Assembly (NCBI GenBank): GCA_965194655.1
Contig: OZ239148.1
Coordinates: 1,116,001 to 1,180,000, forward strand
DNA from: Hahnella lacustris
Lineage (GTDB): Bacteria; Pseudomonadota; Gammaproteobacteria; Burkholderiales; Burkholderiaceae_A
DNA: 64,000 nucleotides
Reading direction: 5' to 3'
Both the position numbers and the translations under genes were made by a program. Under the pieces are notes generated by a model, which saw nothing but the letters and a program-made list of their open reading frames with translations, did no database searches and had not been told where the DNA came from. Below, piece by piece: positions 16,727 to 26,300 of the stretch (positions are counted from its first letter, which is position 1; every line of letters begins with the position of its first letter).

Positions 16727-18107
16727 GCCTGCGCACGGGCCAGACCTCCAGTCCCTCAATGGGGCGCTTGGGTGCATTGGCCTCAGGAACCAGGGCAAGG
16801 GAGAACCCCAGACGAGCGGCCTCTTTAAGCCGCTCCTGGCCCCGCGGAGAGGGGCGTACCTCGCCCGCCAGGCCCAGTTCACCGAAGACCACCATGCCCT
16901 CTGGAAGCGGGCGATTGCGCAAAGACGACACCACGGCAGCCAGGAGTGCAAGGTCGGCCGCAGTCTCCTGAACCCGAACCCCACCCACCACGTTGAGAAA
17001 CACGTCTTGATCTGCGCACGAGATGCCCGCATGACGGTTGAGCACCGCCAGGAGCATGGCAAGTCGTTGGGGATCGAGGCCAACACTCAGACGACGCGGC
17101 TGTCCGCTGCTGGCCTGATCGACCAAGGCCTGAACCTCAACCAACAGGGGCCGGCTTCCCTCTTGAGTCACCAAGACACAGGCACCCGAGACTCGAGCGC
17201 CACCGCTGCCATGACCGGAAAGGCTCGCCTCTGACAGAAACAAGGCCGACGGATTGCTCACCGCCTTCAGGCCTCGGTCCGTCATGGCAAACACACCGAG
17301 CTCATTGACCGTACCAAATCGGTTCTTCACCGCGCGCACGACGCGAAAACTGGCCTGTGCATCACCCTCGAAATAAAGGACTGCATCAACCATGTGCTCC
17401 AGCACGCGCGGCCCAGCCAGTGCCCCCTCCTTCGTGACATGGCCGATGATGAAGAGCGCGTTTCCAGTGGTCTTCGCCCAACGCGTGAGCTGCGCAGCGC
17501 ATTCACGCACCTGCGGAACAGAGCCGGGTGCGGAGCCCAGCGCCTCGCTAAAAAGCGTCTGTATGGAGTCGATGACCACCAAGCGTGGGCTTCGAGATTC
17601 AAGCAGATCCAGCATGGGCTCGAGCTGGGTTTCAGCCAGAACCTGAATGCGCGAGAGACTCTGCTCTGAAAGTCCGAGACGTCGCGCGCGAAGTGCGATC
17701 TGATCGGCTGACTCCTCACCCGAAATGTAGAGCAAGGTGTCGCCCTCGCGCTGCTGAGCCAGGCTCGCCAGCGCCTGTAGCAGAAGCGTTGACTTTCCAA
17801 TGCCAGGGTCGCCTCCAAGCAGCACCACGCCGCCAGGGACCATGCCACCGCCGAGCACCCGGTCGAATTCATCGAGGCCCATGCTCCACCGGGGTAAGTC
17901 CTGAGCAGCCACCTCCGAGAGTGCCTGCACGCCACTGGTGGTCGAAAAGCCACCGGAGCGCACGCGGCCGGCTGAGGGCCCACTCTGGCGCTGCTGAACG
18001 GGTCCATCTAGGGTGTTCCAGGCACCGCACCCATCGCACTGGCCTTGCCACTTGGCGTGACTGGTGGCGCAGGCTGAGCACAGGTAGACCTGTTTATCCT
18101 TCGCCAT
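16692..18107 (-). CDS. radA: DNA repair protein RadA
   Basis: RadA (Sms) is a RecA-like ATPase that helps branch migration in recombination. The product (471 residues) has an N-terminal four-Cys zinc finger (CSACATSH...CDGCG), Walker A GGDPGIGKSTLL, the RadA-specific KNRFGTVNELGVF motif and a C-terminal Lon-protease-like domain (about 290-465). I use the ATG at 18107; two GTG codons precede it. Its 5' end overlaps the alr 3' end by 14 bases, which suggests coupling with alr. Confidence 0.96.
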   Translation of the reverse strand: MAKDKQVYLCSACATSHAKWQGQCDGCGAWNTLDGPVQQRQSGPSAGRVRSGGFSTTSGVQALSEVAAQDLPRWSMGLDEFDRVLGGGMVPGGVVLLGGDPGIGKSTLLLQALASLAQQREGDTLLYISGEESADQIALRARRLGLSEQSLSRIQVLAETQLEPMLDLLESRSPRLVVIDSIQTLFSEALGSAPGSVPQVRECAAQLTRWAKTTGNALFIIGHVTKEGALAGPRVLEHMVDAVLYFEGDAQASFRVVRAVKNRFGTVNELGVFAMTDRGLKAVSNPSALFLSEASLSGHGSGGARVSGACVLVTQEGSRPLLVEVQALVDQASSGQPRRLSVGLDPQRLAMLLAVLNRHAGISCADQDVFLNVVGGVRVQETAADLALLAAVVSSLRNRPLPEGMVVFGELGLAGEVRPSPRGQERLKEAARLGFSLALVPEANAPKRPIEGLEVWPVRRLSEALDRLFAR

Positions 18108-19260
18108 CACCACCCCCCTCCTCTGAGGGCAGGACAGGAATGGAACGCTTCTGCACGCGCTCGGTGACGCCGGTCATCAGCTCATAGGCCACCGTCCCGC
18201 AGGCCTTCGCAACCACATCAATCGGAAGCGCTTGGCCCCAGAACTCCACCTCACTGCCCACCCTTGCAGAAGCGTGATCCGTCAGGTCAACCGTCACCAT
18301 ATCCATCGAGACCCGTCCCACCATGGGGCAGATCGCTCCTGCGACCCAGATCGGCATGCCGTCCGGTGCCCCTCGAATGATTCCGTCGGCATAGCCTCCG
18401 GCAATCACCCCAATGCGCATGGGCCGCTGAGCACGGTATCGCTCGCCGTACCCCACGGTCTCACCCACCCCCAATTCTTGAATCGCAATCACACGACTCG
18501 TGAGGCTCGCGCCTGCGCGAAGACCCAGCGCCTGGGCGGTTTGTGCAGCCGCGACCGGTTCCGCAAGCGGGCTGGCACCATACAACGCCAAGCCGGGCCG
18601 AACCCAGTCTTGATGCGCCGAGGGAACCGTAAATATCGCTGCTGAATTACAAATGCTGACGGGTTCTTGATTCGGAACTGCAAGCATGGAGAGCGCTTCC
18701 CCGAGTCGACGGAGGGGGCGCTGGGTTGAATCCGGCTCCTCGGCCTTGGCGAGATGGGTCATCCAGCCCAGACGATCCGAACCCAGTCGATGACGCAGAT
18801 CATTCACCCGAGGCGCAAGGCCTGCCCATGTGGAGGGGGCAAAACCAAGTCGGTTCATGCCCGTGTTGATCTTGAACCAGAGTCTCAGTCTTGCGCGTTC
18901 CAGACGAGAGAGGCGGGTCTGCAGCCAATCTAACTGATCCGAATGGTGAATCACCAGGTCGAGGTCGAGGTCTGCAGCCACTTGCACGTCGGACGGGTGA
19001 AAGCAGCCCTCAAGCAAGAGGATTGGACCCGTCCAACCCAGGTCACGGCAAACGGCCGCCTCCTGCAACTCCAAAACGGCGAGGCCGTCAGACCGGGAAA
19101 AACCTCGCACTGCAGCACCCAGTCCATGCCCATAGGCCCGCGCCTTCGCCACTGCCCAGATCTGAGCGCTGGGTGTGCGGTCGCGAACTGCCTGAAGGTT
19201 ATGGGCCAGGGCGTCCTCGTGGGTGGTCAATATAACGGGGCGCGCGCGAGGAGGGATCAT
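18094..19260 (-). CDS. alr: Alanine racemase
   Basis: Alr is the PLP-dependent enzyme that makes D-alanine for peptidoglycan. The product has 388 residues. The PLP lysine lies in AVAKARAYGHG (about residue 39); most relatives read KANAYGHG, so an Asn is replaced by Arg here. The catalytic Tyr is in VGYGERYRAQ and the C-terminal beta domain has the VGRVSMDM signature. A long prolyl-rich gap is absent and the fold seems complete. It reads divergently from lplT, 55 bases away. Confidence 0.93.
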   Translation of the reverse strand: MIPPRARPVILTTHEDALAHNLQAVRDRTPSAQIWAVAKARAYGHGLGAAVRGFSRSDGLAVLELQEAAVCRDLGWTGPILLLEGCFHPSDVQVAADLDLDLVIHHSDQLDWLQTRLSRLERARLRLWFKINTGMNRLGFAPSTWAGLAPRVNDLRHRLGSDRLGWMTHLAKAEEPDSTQRPLRRLGEALSMLAVPNQEPVSICNSAAIFTVPSAHQDWVRPGLALYGASPLAEPVAAAQTAQALGLRAGASLTSRVIAIQELGVGETVGYGERYRAQRPMRIGVIAGGYADGIIRGAPDGMPIWVAGAICPMVGRVSMDMVTVDLTDHASARVGSEVEFWGQALPIDVVAKACGTVAYELMTGVTERVQKRSIPVLPSEEGGGDGEG

Positions 19261-19315
19261 TCTGGAATTGTAGGGCTTCGTGTTCTAATCCCGCAGGCAC
19301 TCAGAAAAGAGATCG

Positions 19316-20590
19316 ATGAAACGCGGCTTCTACACCATCATGGCGGCGCAGTTTTTCTCCTCGCTCGCCGACAACGCGTTGCTCATCGCTGCCATTGCGT
19401 TGCTCATCGAGATGGCTGCTCCGGAGTGGATGCGGCCCATGCTCAAGCTCTTCTTCACTGTTTCGTATGTCCTGCTGGCTCCTTTTGTTGGGGCCTTCGC
19501 CGACTCCATGCGCAAGGGTCGAGTCATGCTGGTGACCAACGGCATCAAGGTGATCGGTTGCGCACTGATGTTCTGGCACGTGCATCCCTTGGCTGCATAC
19601 GCCATCGTGGGACTCGGGGCTGCTGCCTACTCTCCAGCAAAGTACGGAATCCTCACAGAGCTTCTCCCCCCCGAGAAGCTGGTTGCGGCCAACGGCTGGA
19701 TTGAGGGCACGACCGTCGGTTCCATCATTCTCGGGACCATGTTGGGCGGCGCCCTCATCTCTCCCTCTGTCTCGTCCTTCTTGTTGGCCCTGGATTTTCC
19801 AGGCTACGAGACCGGCATCGACACAGCAGCAGAGGCCGCCATCCTGGTGGTCGCTTTTCTGTATGGCTTGGCCGCACTCTTTAATGTCTTCATTCCGGAT
19901 ACGGGGGCCCGCTATGGCCGCCAGCACATCCACCCCATCAAGCTCATCCAGGGCTTCTGGCGCTGCAACGTCGCCCTCTGGAAGGACAAGCTCGGCCAGA
20001 TTTCACTCGCGGTCACCACCCTGTTCTGGGGTGCGGGCGCCACACTGCAGTTCATTGTTTTGAAGTGGGCAGAGGTTCAGCTTGGCATGTCTCTCGATAA
20101 GGCCGCGATTCTTCAAGGCGTCGTTGCGGTTGGCATCGCGGTGGGTGCCGTGGCTGCGGCGCGCTTTGTGAGCCTGAAAGGATCGTGCCGAGTCCTGATC
20201 CTAGGGGTCCTGATGGGACTCTTCGTTCCATTGATGACCCTGGTTCATGCACTCGATGCCGCGCTGCCCCTGCTGGTGCTCATCGGGGGGCTCGCTGGAT
20301 TCTTTGTGGTTCCCATGAACGCGCTACTCCAACATCGGGGCCACGTCCTGCTCTCCGCTGGGCACTCGATTGCAGTCCAGAACTTTAATGAAAACCTGAA
20401 TGTGCTGATCATGCTGGGCCTTTATGCCCTGCTCATCCATCTCGATGTGCACGTCAACTCAGTGATCATTCTGTTTGGCGGGTTCGTGGCGATCACCATG
20501 GCTTTGGTGATGGTTCGCTATCGCTACAACAAGACCCATTTCCCTATCGACCAATTGATTGGCGAAGAGAAGGCCGGTGGCCACCACTAA
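19316..20590 (+). CDS. lplT: Lysophospholipid transporter LplT
   Basis: LplT is a major-facilitator inner-membrane flippase that brings lysophospholipids in for re-acylation. The 424-residue protein starts MKRGFYTIMAAQFFSSLADNALLIAA, the LplT signature, and has about 12 hydrophobic segments. Family features include the SPAKYGILTELLP motif and the WIEG stretch. The usual acyltransferase partner Aas is not next to it. The stop overlaps the end of the convergent holD candidate. Confidence 0.92.
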   Translation: MKRGFYTIMAAQFFSSLADNALLIAAIALLIEMAAPEWMRPMLKLFFTVSYVLLAPFVGAFADSMRKGRVMLVTNGIKVIGCALMFWHVHPLAAYAIVGLGAAAYSPAKYGILTELLPPEKLVAANGWIEGTTVGSIILGTMLGGALISPSVSSFLLALDFPGYETGIDTAAEAAILVVAFLYGLAALFNVFIPDTGARYGRQHIHPIKLIQGFWRCNVALWKDKLGQISLAVTTLFWGAGATLQFIVLKWAEVQLGMSLDKAAILQGVVAVGIAVGAVAAARFVSLKGSCRVLILGVLMGLFVPLMTLVHALDAALPLLVLIGGLAGFFVVPMNALLQHRGHVLLSAGHSIAVQNFNENLNVLIMLGLYALLIHLDVHVNSVIILFGGFVAITMALVMVRYRYNKTHFPIDQLIGEEKAGGHH

Positions 20591-20949
20591 CTGAGTTTCA
20601 GCTGCCCTTGCTGGCGCAGGGTGCGCCTGAGTTTAGCCAGTTCGTTCCACGCGGCCCGTCGCGCATCCGCCCCGCGCAGCTGCTCGGGTGAGGGAAGCAC
20701 GACAGAGGATGGGTGGGCCGGGCGCCCAAAGACCAGATCGGCCGCAGGGCCACGCGGCTCGGGCTGGACGCTGCGCCATTGGATAGACACCTCAGGCGAG
20801 AGGCCGAGGGCATCGACCACGGAGCGAACCAACGCTGACACTTCGGCCTCCGATGACCAAGGGCCCTCCACAATGAAGGGCTTGGGCGGTGCAGCTCTCT
20901 TTCGCCATCGCGTCTCAATCCCAAAGACAGACAGAGCCTCTCTACGCAT
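20587..20949 (-). CDS. Candidate DNA polymerase III psi subunit (HolD-like)
   Basis: The product has about 120 residues if started at ATG 20949, which overlaps the tsaB-rimI stop by eight bases; an ATG at 20976 is also possible. The N-terminal pattern MRREALSVFGIETRWRKR resembles the psi-subunit opening (LxxLGIxxWxLR), and the tail ARRAAWNELAKLRRTL resembles the psi C-terminal helix. In enterobacteria holD also lies beside rimI. Family sequences diverge strongly, so this is an inference from weak pattern plus context; it could be an unrelated small protein. Confidence 0.45.
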   Translation of the reverse strand: MRREALSVFGIETRWRKRAAPPKPFIVEGPWSSEAEVSALVRSVVDALGLSPEVSIQWRSVQPEPRGPAADLVFGRPAHPSSVVLPSPEQLRGADARRAAWNELAKLRRTLRQQGQLKLS

Positions 20950-22033
20950 GGATTGAGGCTCCAAGCACCAGTGCATCCTCACGACCATCGGGCCCATTGG
21001 GGTAATAGCCCTTGCGAACACCGATCTGGGTGAATCCGTTTCTTTGATAGAGACCAAGCGCAGGCCGGTTGGTCGGACGGACCTCCAACAAACATCGAAC
21101 CAGCCCCTGCCGAGCCCACTCAGACAAAAGGGCCCGAAGCATCCATTGGCCAAGTCCGCGGCGCTGACGAGCTGGAGAGATGGTGAAGTTCAAGAGATGT
21201 GCCTCATCAGCGACCACCATCCAGACGCAGTGCCCGACCAATGCGTCTTGGTCAATCAGCCGACGCATCTCGTAGCCCGCTTCCAGAGAATCCAGAAAAT
21301 TGCCGGACGTCCACGGAAAGGGATAGGCCTGGTTTTCAATCACCATCACACTGGCCAAGTCCTCACGGCGCATCGGTACAAGACGAAGCGCAGCCTGAAG
21401 GCGGCGCTCCTCGATGGTCTGTGCCACACGTTCACGAACATAGAGAGGCTGCGCCAGAGCAGCAGGAACCCATTCCTGCGCCACTCCCTCGCTTACACGA
21501 CGACAGACACATTCCAATGCACTCCAGGCCAGAGTGATCTGCTCCGGCAACAGAGGATCAAGCCAGGCACCAGGGCTGGGTTGAGAGACCACCCTTGGGG
21601 TTTGTGAGAGGCGGGGCAGCCCTGACTCAGTCCACTCCATGCTGCCCTCGAACCATTCACCCAGTCGAGCATCGAGGCAGATCGCGGATGGCCTCGGACT
21701 GGGAGCGCTGGTGCCAGAGAGGGCCAAGGCCTCAAAACCCGAGACCAGAGCCACGGGCAGCTCGCGTGATCGAGCGATCCCCTGAACCAGGCCAGCCGCC
21801 ACGCGCAATCCAGTGAATGAGCCAGGACCATGCACCAGGACAAGGCCCCCGAGTTCGGACCATTGCAGGGAGTGGGCATCCAGGAGCCCTTGGGCCAAGG
21901 GGAGTAGGTCCGACGCTTGGGACCGCCCAGAGGCGCCTTGTGCGCCCTGTATGGAGACCCCGTCGAGCGTGAGCGCGACACTCGCCTGCGTGCCAGAGCA
22001 GTCAAATGACAACAGCGGGTAACCCCCCCTCAT
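20942..22033 (-). CDS. TsaB-RimI fusion protein
   Basis: One 363-residue frame joins two usually separate proteins. Residues 1-210 are TsaB, with GPGSFTGLRV (69-78) and the late PLYVRERVAQT element (196-206); TsaB serves the t6A tRNA modification complex. Residues 215-363 are the RimI GNAT acetyltransferase for ribosomal protein S18, with NQAYPFPWT and the acetyl-CoA loop RQRRGLGQ. The frame is continuous with no sign of a sequencing error. It overlaps ispDF by four bases upstream and the HolD candidate downstream. Confidence 0.92.
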   Translation of the reverse strand: MRGGYPLLSFDCSGTQASVALTLDGVSIQGAQGASGRSQASDLLPLAQGLLDAHSLQWSELGGLVLVHGPGSFTGLRVAAGLVQGIARSRELPVALVSGFEALALSGTSAPSPRPSAICLDARLGEWFEGSMEWTESGLPRLSQTPRVVSQPSPGAWLDPLLPEQITLAWSALECVCRRVSEGVAQEWVPAALAQPLYVRERVAQTIEERRLQAALRLVPMRREDLASVMVIENQAYPFPWTSGNFLDSLEAGYEMRRLIDQDALVGHCVWMVVADEAHLLNFTISPARQRRGLGQWMLRALLSEWARQGLVRCLLEVRPTNRPALGLYQRNGFTQIGVRKGYYPNGPDGREDALVLGASIHA

Positions 22034-23307
22034 GCTCGGGGGACGAGCACCGCACTGGCCTGAGCAGCGATGCCCTCTTGACGACCCGTAAAGCCGAGGT
22101 GCTCGGTGGTGGTGGCTTTGATATTGACCGCCTCGGTCTGCGTATCGGCTTGAATGTTCATCACCATTTGGGCAATGTGTGGCGACATCTTTGGCGCTTG
22201 GGCGATGATCGTGGCGTCCAATTGATAGACATCGAATCCCTCTGCGTGGACCCGCTCCACCACCGTTCGGAGCAGGACCCGGCTGTCTGCGCCCTTGTAT
22301 TGGCTCTCCGTGTCAGGGAAGTGTCGCCCAATATCTCCGAGCCCGGCGGCCCCAAGAATGGCGTCGCTGATCGCGTGTAACAAAACGTCGGCATCAGAGT
22401 GGCCCAGCAGGCCTCTTGGATGGTCAATCCGAACCCCCCCGATGATGAGCGGACGGCCCTCCACCAGCGCATGCACATCGAATCCGGTCCCCACCCGCGG
22501 CCAGGGGTTTTGACGAGTCAAGGCTTCTCTCTCCTGAAAATCCTCAGGGTAAGTGTATTTGCGATTGGCCCAATCCCCCATGACCAGGCGCGGCTTGGCA
22601 CCGAGTTGCTCCATGGCGCTTGCCTCATCGGTCACGTCTGTCGCCTGTTTGAGCGCGTGGGCGAGGCGGTGAAGGGGGAACAGTTGTGGCGTCTGCGCGG
22701 CCCATAATCCTGCTCGATCCACCGTCTGAACACTTCTGACGGCTCCAGCGGACGCATCGCTCCGCTTGAGCGTGTCCGGAACGGGCAGCGCCAACAGGGC
22801 ACCATCTGGGCAGGACAGTCCCTCGGCCAGCAGACGACTGAGGGCGGCCGGTCGCAGCCCGGGTCGGGCCGCATCGTGCACCGCAACCCAGTCCTGCTCA
22901 CTGGGCTCTAGGCTAGAAAGCAGCAAGAGACCCGCGAGAACCGACTCTGCGCGAGTCTCACCCCCGATGGGAGCCACCACGATCGGCACGACATCGCCCC
23001 AGTGCTTTCGGAGTCGGGCATCCATTCGATGCTCCATCCAGCCCGTATCGTCGGGAGAGACCACGATCAGGATGCCCGCCGCCTGAGGCGCCTCCAAAAG
23101 GGGACGCAAACTGACAAGCGTCCGAACGAGCATGACCTCGCCATCGAGCCATCGATACTGCTTAGGACCTCCTGGACCTGCCCTGCGGCCCTCTCCAGCA
23201 GCTGGCACCAAAGCCCAGAGACGGTGCTCAGGGGCGGCACCCCGAAGGGCCTGCAGCCGAGCACGCTGCTCGCGAGCGTCACGCAGAAAGAGGGAGGAGT
23301 CATTCAC
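22030..23307 (-). CDS. ispDF: Bifunctional IspD-IspF (MEP isoprenoid pathway)
   Basis: The 425-residue product combines CDP-ME synthase (IspD, about 30-260) and MECDP synthase (IspF, about 270-425). IspD signs are VPAAGEGRRAGPGGPKQY and VHDAARPG; IspF signs are GTGFDVHAL with its metal ligands, GHSDADVLLHAISDA and the FPDTE motif. Two separate catalytic steps of the non-mevalonate pathway thus reside in one chain and would feed the squalene genes nearby. The start is GTG at 23307, only 16 bases from the mfd ATG. The 3' end overlaps tsaB-rimI. Confidence 0.95.
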   Translation of the reverse strand: MNDSSLFLRDAREQRARLQALRGAAPEHRLWALVPAAGEGRRAGPGGPKQYRWLDGEVMLVRTLVSLRPLLEAPQAAGILIVVSPDDTGWMEHRMDARLRKHWGDVVPIVVAPIGGETRAESVLAGLLLLSSLEPSEQDWVAVHDAARPGLRPAALSRLLAEGLSCPDGALLALPVPDTLKRSDASAGAVRSVQTVDRAGLWAAQTPQLFPLHRLAHALKQATDVTDEASAMEQLGAKPRLVMGDWANRKYTYPEDFQEREALTRQNPWPRVGTGFDVHALVEGRPLIIGGVRIDHPRGLLGHSDADVLLHAISDAILGAAGLGDIGRHFPDTESQYKGADSRVLLRTVVERVHAEGFDVYQLDATIIAQAPKMSPHIAQMVMNIQADTQTEAVNIKATTTEHLGFTGRQEGIAAQASAVLVPRA

Positions 23308-23323
23308 CCTCTAAAATTACCAG

Positions 23324-26300
23324 ATGAATGACCCGAAACGCCCGCGCCTCGACCCAATCGACCTCTACCATCTTCACCAGGCGCGTGCGCCACAAGCCGG
23401 CCAGTCCATTGCATTGGCCAGTCCCACGGGCTCTGCAGACGCGCTGCTCTCGGCCCAATGGGTGCGTGCGCTGCCTTCCAAGCCTGCGAGTGAATCCGGG
23501 GCCGCTGGCCTCATCATCGCCCATGATGCGGCCCAAGGACAGCGGCTAGAGCAGGAGATCCGGGTTTTTGAGCCTGACCTGCGGGTTCGGTACCTGCCCG
23601 ACTGGGAGACCCTCGCCTATGAGGCCTTTTCCCCCCATCAAGACCTGATCTCCGATCGACTCCTCACCCTGTATGAGGCGTTGACCGGGCAGCTCGACGC
23701 GGTGATTGTGGCGGCCCCCACCCTCCTGCAAAGGCTCCCACCGCCAGAGTTTCTCGCCGCCAACACCTTCTTTTTTCGCGCTGGCCAGGCCTTGTCAATG
23801 GACAGACTGCGTGAGCAGCTCCGTCGAGCAGGCTATAACGCGGTGAGCCAGGTGGTGAGCCCTGGTGAGTATGCTGTTCGCGGGGGAATCCTTGACCTCT
23901 TTCCCATGGGATCCGATCTGCCGGTCCGGGTCGAGCTCTTCGATGAGGATGTCGAGGCCATTCGAGTCTTTGATCCCGACACCCAGCGCAGCATTCATCC
24001 AGTCAAAGAGATTCGTCTCCTTCCGGGTCGGGAGTATCCAAGGGGCGAGGAGGCTGTATCCAGATTTCGCAGTCGCTGGCGTGAACAGTTCGAGGGCGAT
24101 CCCTCTCGCTGCAGTCTCTACAAGGACGCTGCAAACGGAGTGTTTGGCGCAGGCATCGAGTACTACCTTCCCCTGCTCTTTGACACCCCGCTGGCGAATC
24201 TGACCGATTACATCCACCCCCAGGGGCAGGTGCTCATCCTGGGTCTTCTCGATGAGCCCCTGCAGGAGACCCTGGGCGCAATCAGGGCTCGCTACCAGTT
24301 CCTCAAGCATGATCTCGAGCGACCGGTGCTTCCACCCGAATCGCTCTGGCTTTCGCCCGAGGCCGTTCACGATGCCCTGCGACCCTTTGCCAGAACCAGC
24401 CTCTCGCGCACCGACGTCAGTCCCACTGCTGGCCTGCCCGACGTGCGTGCAGACCGTCGCGCGGCCCACCCCTTTGGCCGGTTGGTCGAGACGGTAAACA
24501 CCATCCATGCGAACGACGCCTGGGTGGTGCTGGCAGTCGAATCTCATGGCCGTCGTGAAACACTGCTTCAGCTCCTGCAAGATCAGGCGCTTGGCGTGGA
24601 GCCACTCGACGACTGGGCCTCCTTGCAGGCAAGGCTTCAAGGCCAGCAGCCTGCTGCGCCCACCGTGCTCTTGGCCACTCTCCCCGTCCAGCGGGGCTTT
24701 GCAGCGCCGTGGTGGCGCCTCACCCTGCTCACAGAATCTGAGCTCTTCGCTGATACCGGGCGCCGGAGCCCATCCGCTGCACGCCAGCAAGCCACCAATG
24801 TCGATACGCTCATTCGTGACCTCTCTGAGCTCAAGCCCGGCGATCCAGTCGTCCATCTTCAGCACGGCATTGGTCGCTACGAGGGGCTCACCCACATGGA
24901 CCTTGGAGAGGGCCTGAGTGAGTTTCTTCACCTCACCTACTCTGGCGGCAGCACGCTCTATGTTCCGGTCTCGCAGCTCCACTTAATCAGCCGTTACACG
25001 GGAGCCAACCCCGATCAGGCACCGCTCCACAGCCTCGGCAGCGGACAGTGGGAGAAGTCCAAGGCCAAGGCCGCCAAGATGGCGCGGGACACCGCTGCAG
25101 AGCTACTCAACCTATATGCCCGGCGAGCCAGCCGAACCGGGCATGGCTTCCAGTTTCAGGCGGGCGACTACGAGCGATTCTCCGAAGGCTTTGGCTTTGA
25201 AGAGACCCCAGACCAGCTGGCCGCCATCCATGCCGTGGTCCAAGACATGATTCGCGATAAGCCCATGGATCGTCTCGTGTGCGGCGACGTTGGCTTTGGA
25301 AAGACGGAGGTCGCGCTGCGTGCAGCCTTCATTGCCGTCATGGATGGCCGACAGGTCGCGGTGCTCTGCCCCACCACACTTTTGGCCGAGCAGCACTTCC
25401 AGACGTTCCAGGACCGTTTTTCAAACTGGCCGGTCAAACTCGCAGAGCTGTCTCGCTTTCGCACTGCCAAAGAGAGCGCAGCGGCCTTAAAGGGCATTGC
25501 AGCGGGCGAGATCGATATCGTCATTGGTACCCACAAGCTGCTCTCTCGCGACACCCAATTCTCCAGGCTCGGGCTGGTGATCATTGACGAAGAACATCGG
25601 TTTGGAGTCCGCCAGAAGGAGGCGCTGAAGGCCCTGCGTGCCGAAGTCGACGTTCTCACCCTCACGGCCACGCCCATTCCTCGCACCCTTGCCATGAGCA
25701 TGGAGAGGATTCGAGACTTCTCAGTCATCGCGACTGCCCCCCAGAAACGACTGGCGATCAAGACCTTTGTGCGCCGTGAAACCAACGACGCGGTGCGAGA
25801 GGCGCTGCTGCGGGAGCTGAAGCGAGGCGGTCAGGCCTATGTGCTGCACAACGAGGTCGAGACCATCCAGAATCGACTGGAGCATCTGGTGGAACTGGTG
25901 CCAGAGGCACGAATCGGAGTCGCCCATGGACAGCTGGGCGAGCGAGATCTTGAACGGGTGATGCGCGACTTCAACCAACAGCGCATCAATGTCTTGCTCT
26001 GCAGCACCATCATTGAGACTGGCATCAATGTACCGACCGCGAACACGATTGTGATTTATCGGGCCGACAAATTTGGCTTGGCCCAGCTTCACCAGCTTCG
26101 GGGTCGTGTGGGTCGCTCCCACCACCAAGCCTATGCTTACCTTCTGGTTCCCGACGAGCAGGCGCTCTCAAAGGACGCCGCCAAGCGCCTCGAGGCCATT
26201 CAAGCCATGGAGGAGTTGGGAAGCGGTTTCTTTCTCGCCATGCACGACCTCGAGATTCGGGGCGCTGGAGAGGTGCTTGGAGACAACCAGTCCGGAAACA

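Noticed and set aside
16347..17234. 295-codon open frame across hpnE and radA
   Set aside because: Both other frames carry well-supported proteins, and this one has random-looking composition.
20950..21153. Longer 188-residue form of the HolD candidate
   Set aside because: The extra N-terminal part is antisense-free but lies in the rimI coding region in another frame and has no family-like residues.
23795..24982. 395-codon open frame antisense to mfd
   Set aside because: The plus strand here is the certain mfd gene; the shadow has no recognisable domain.
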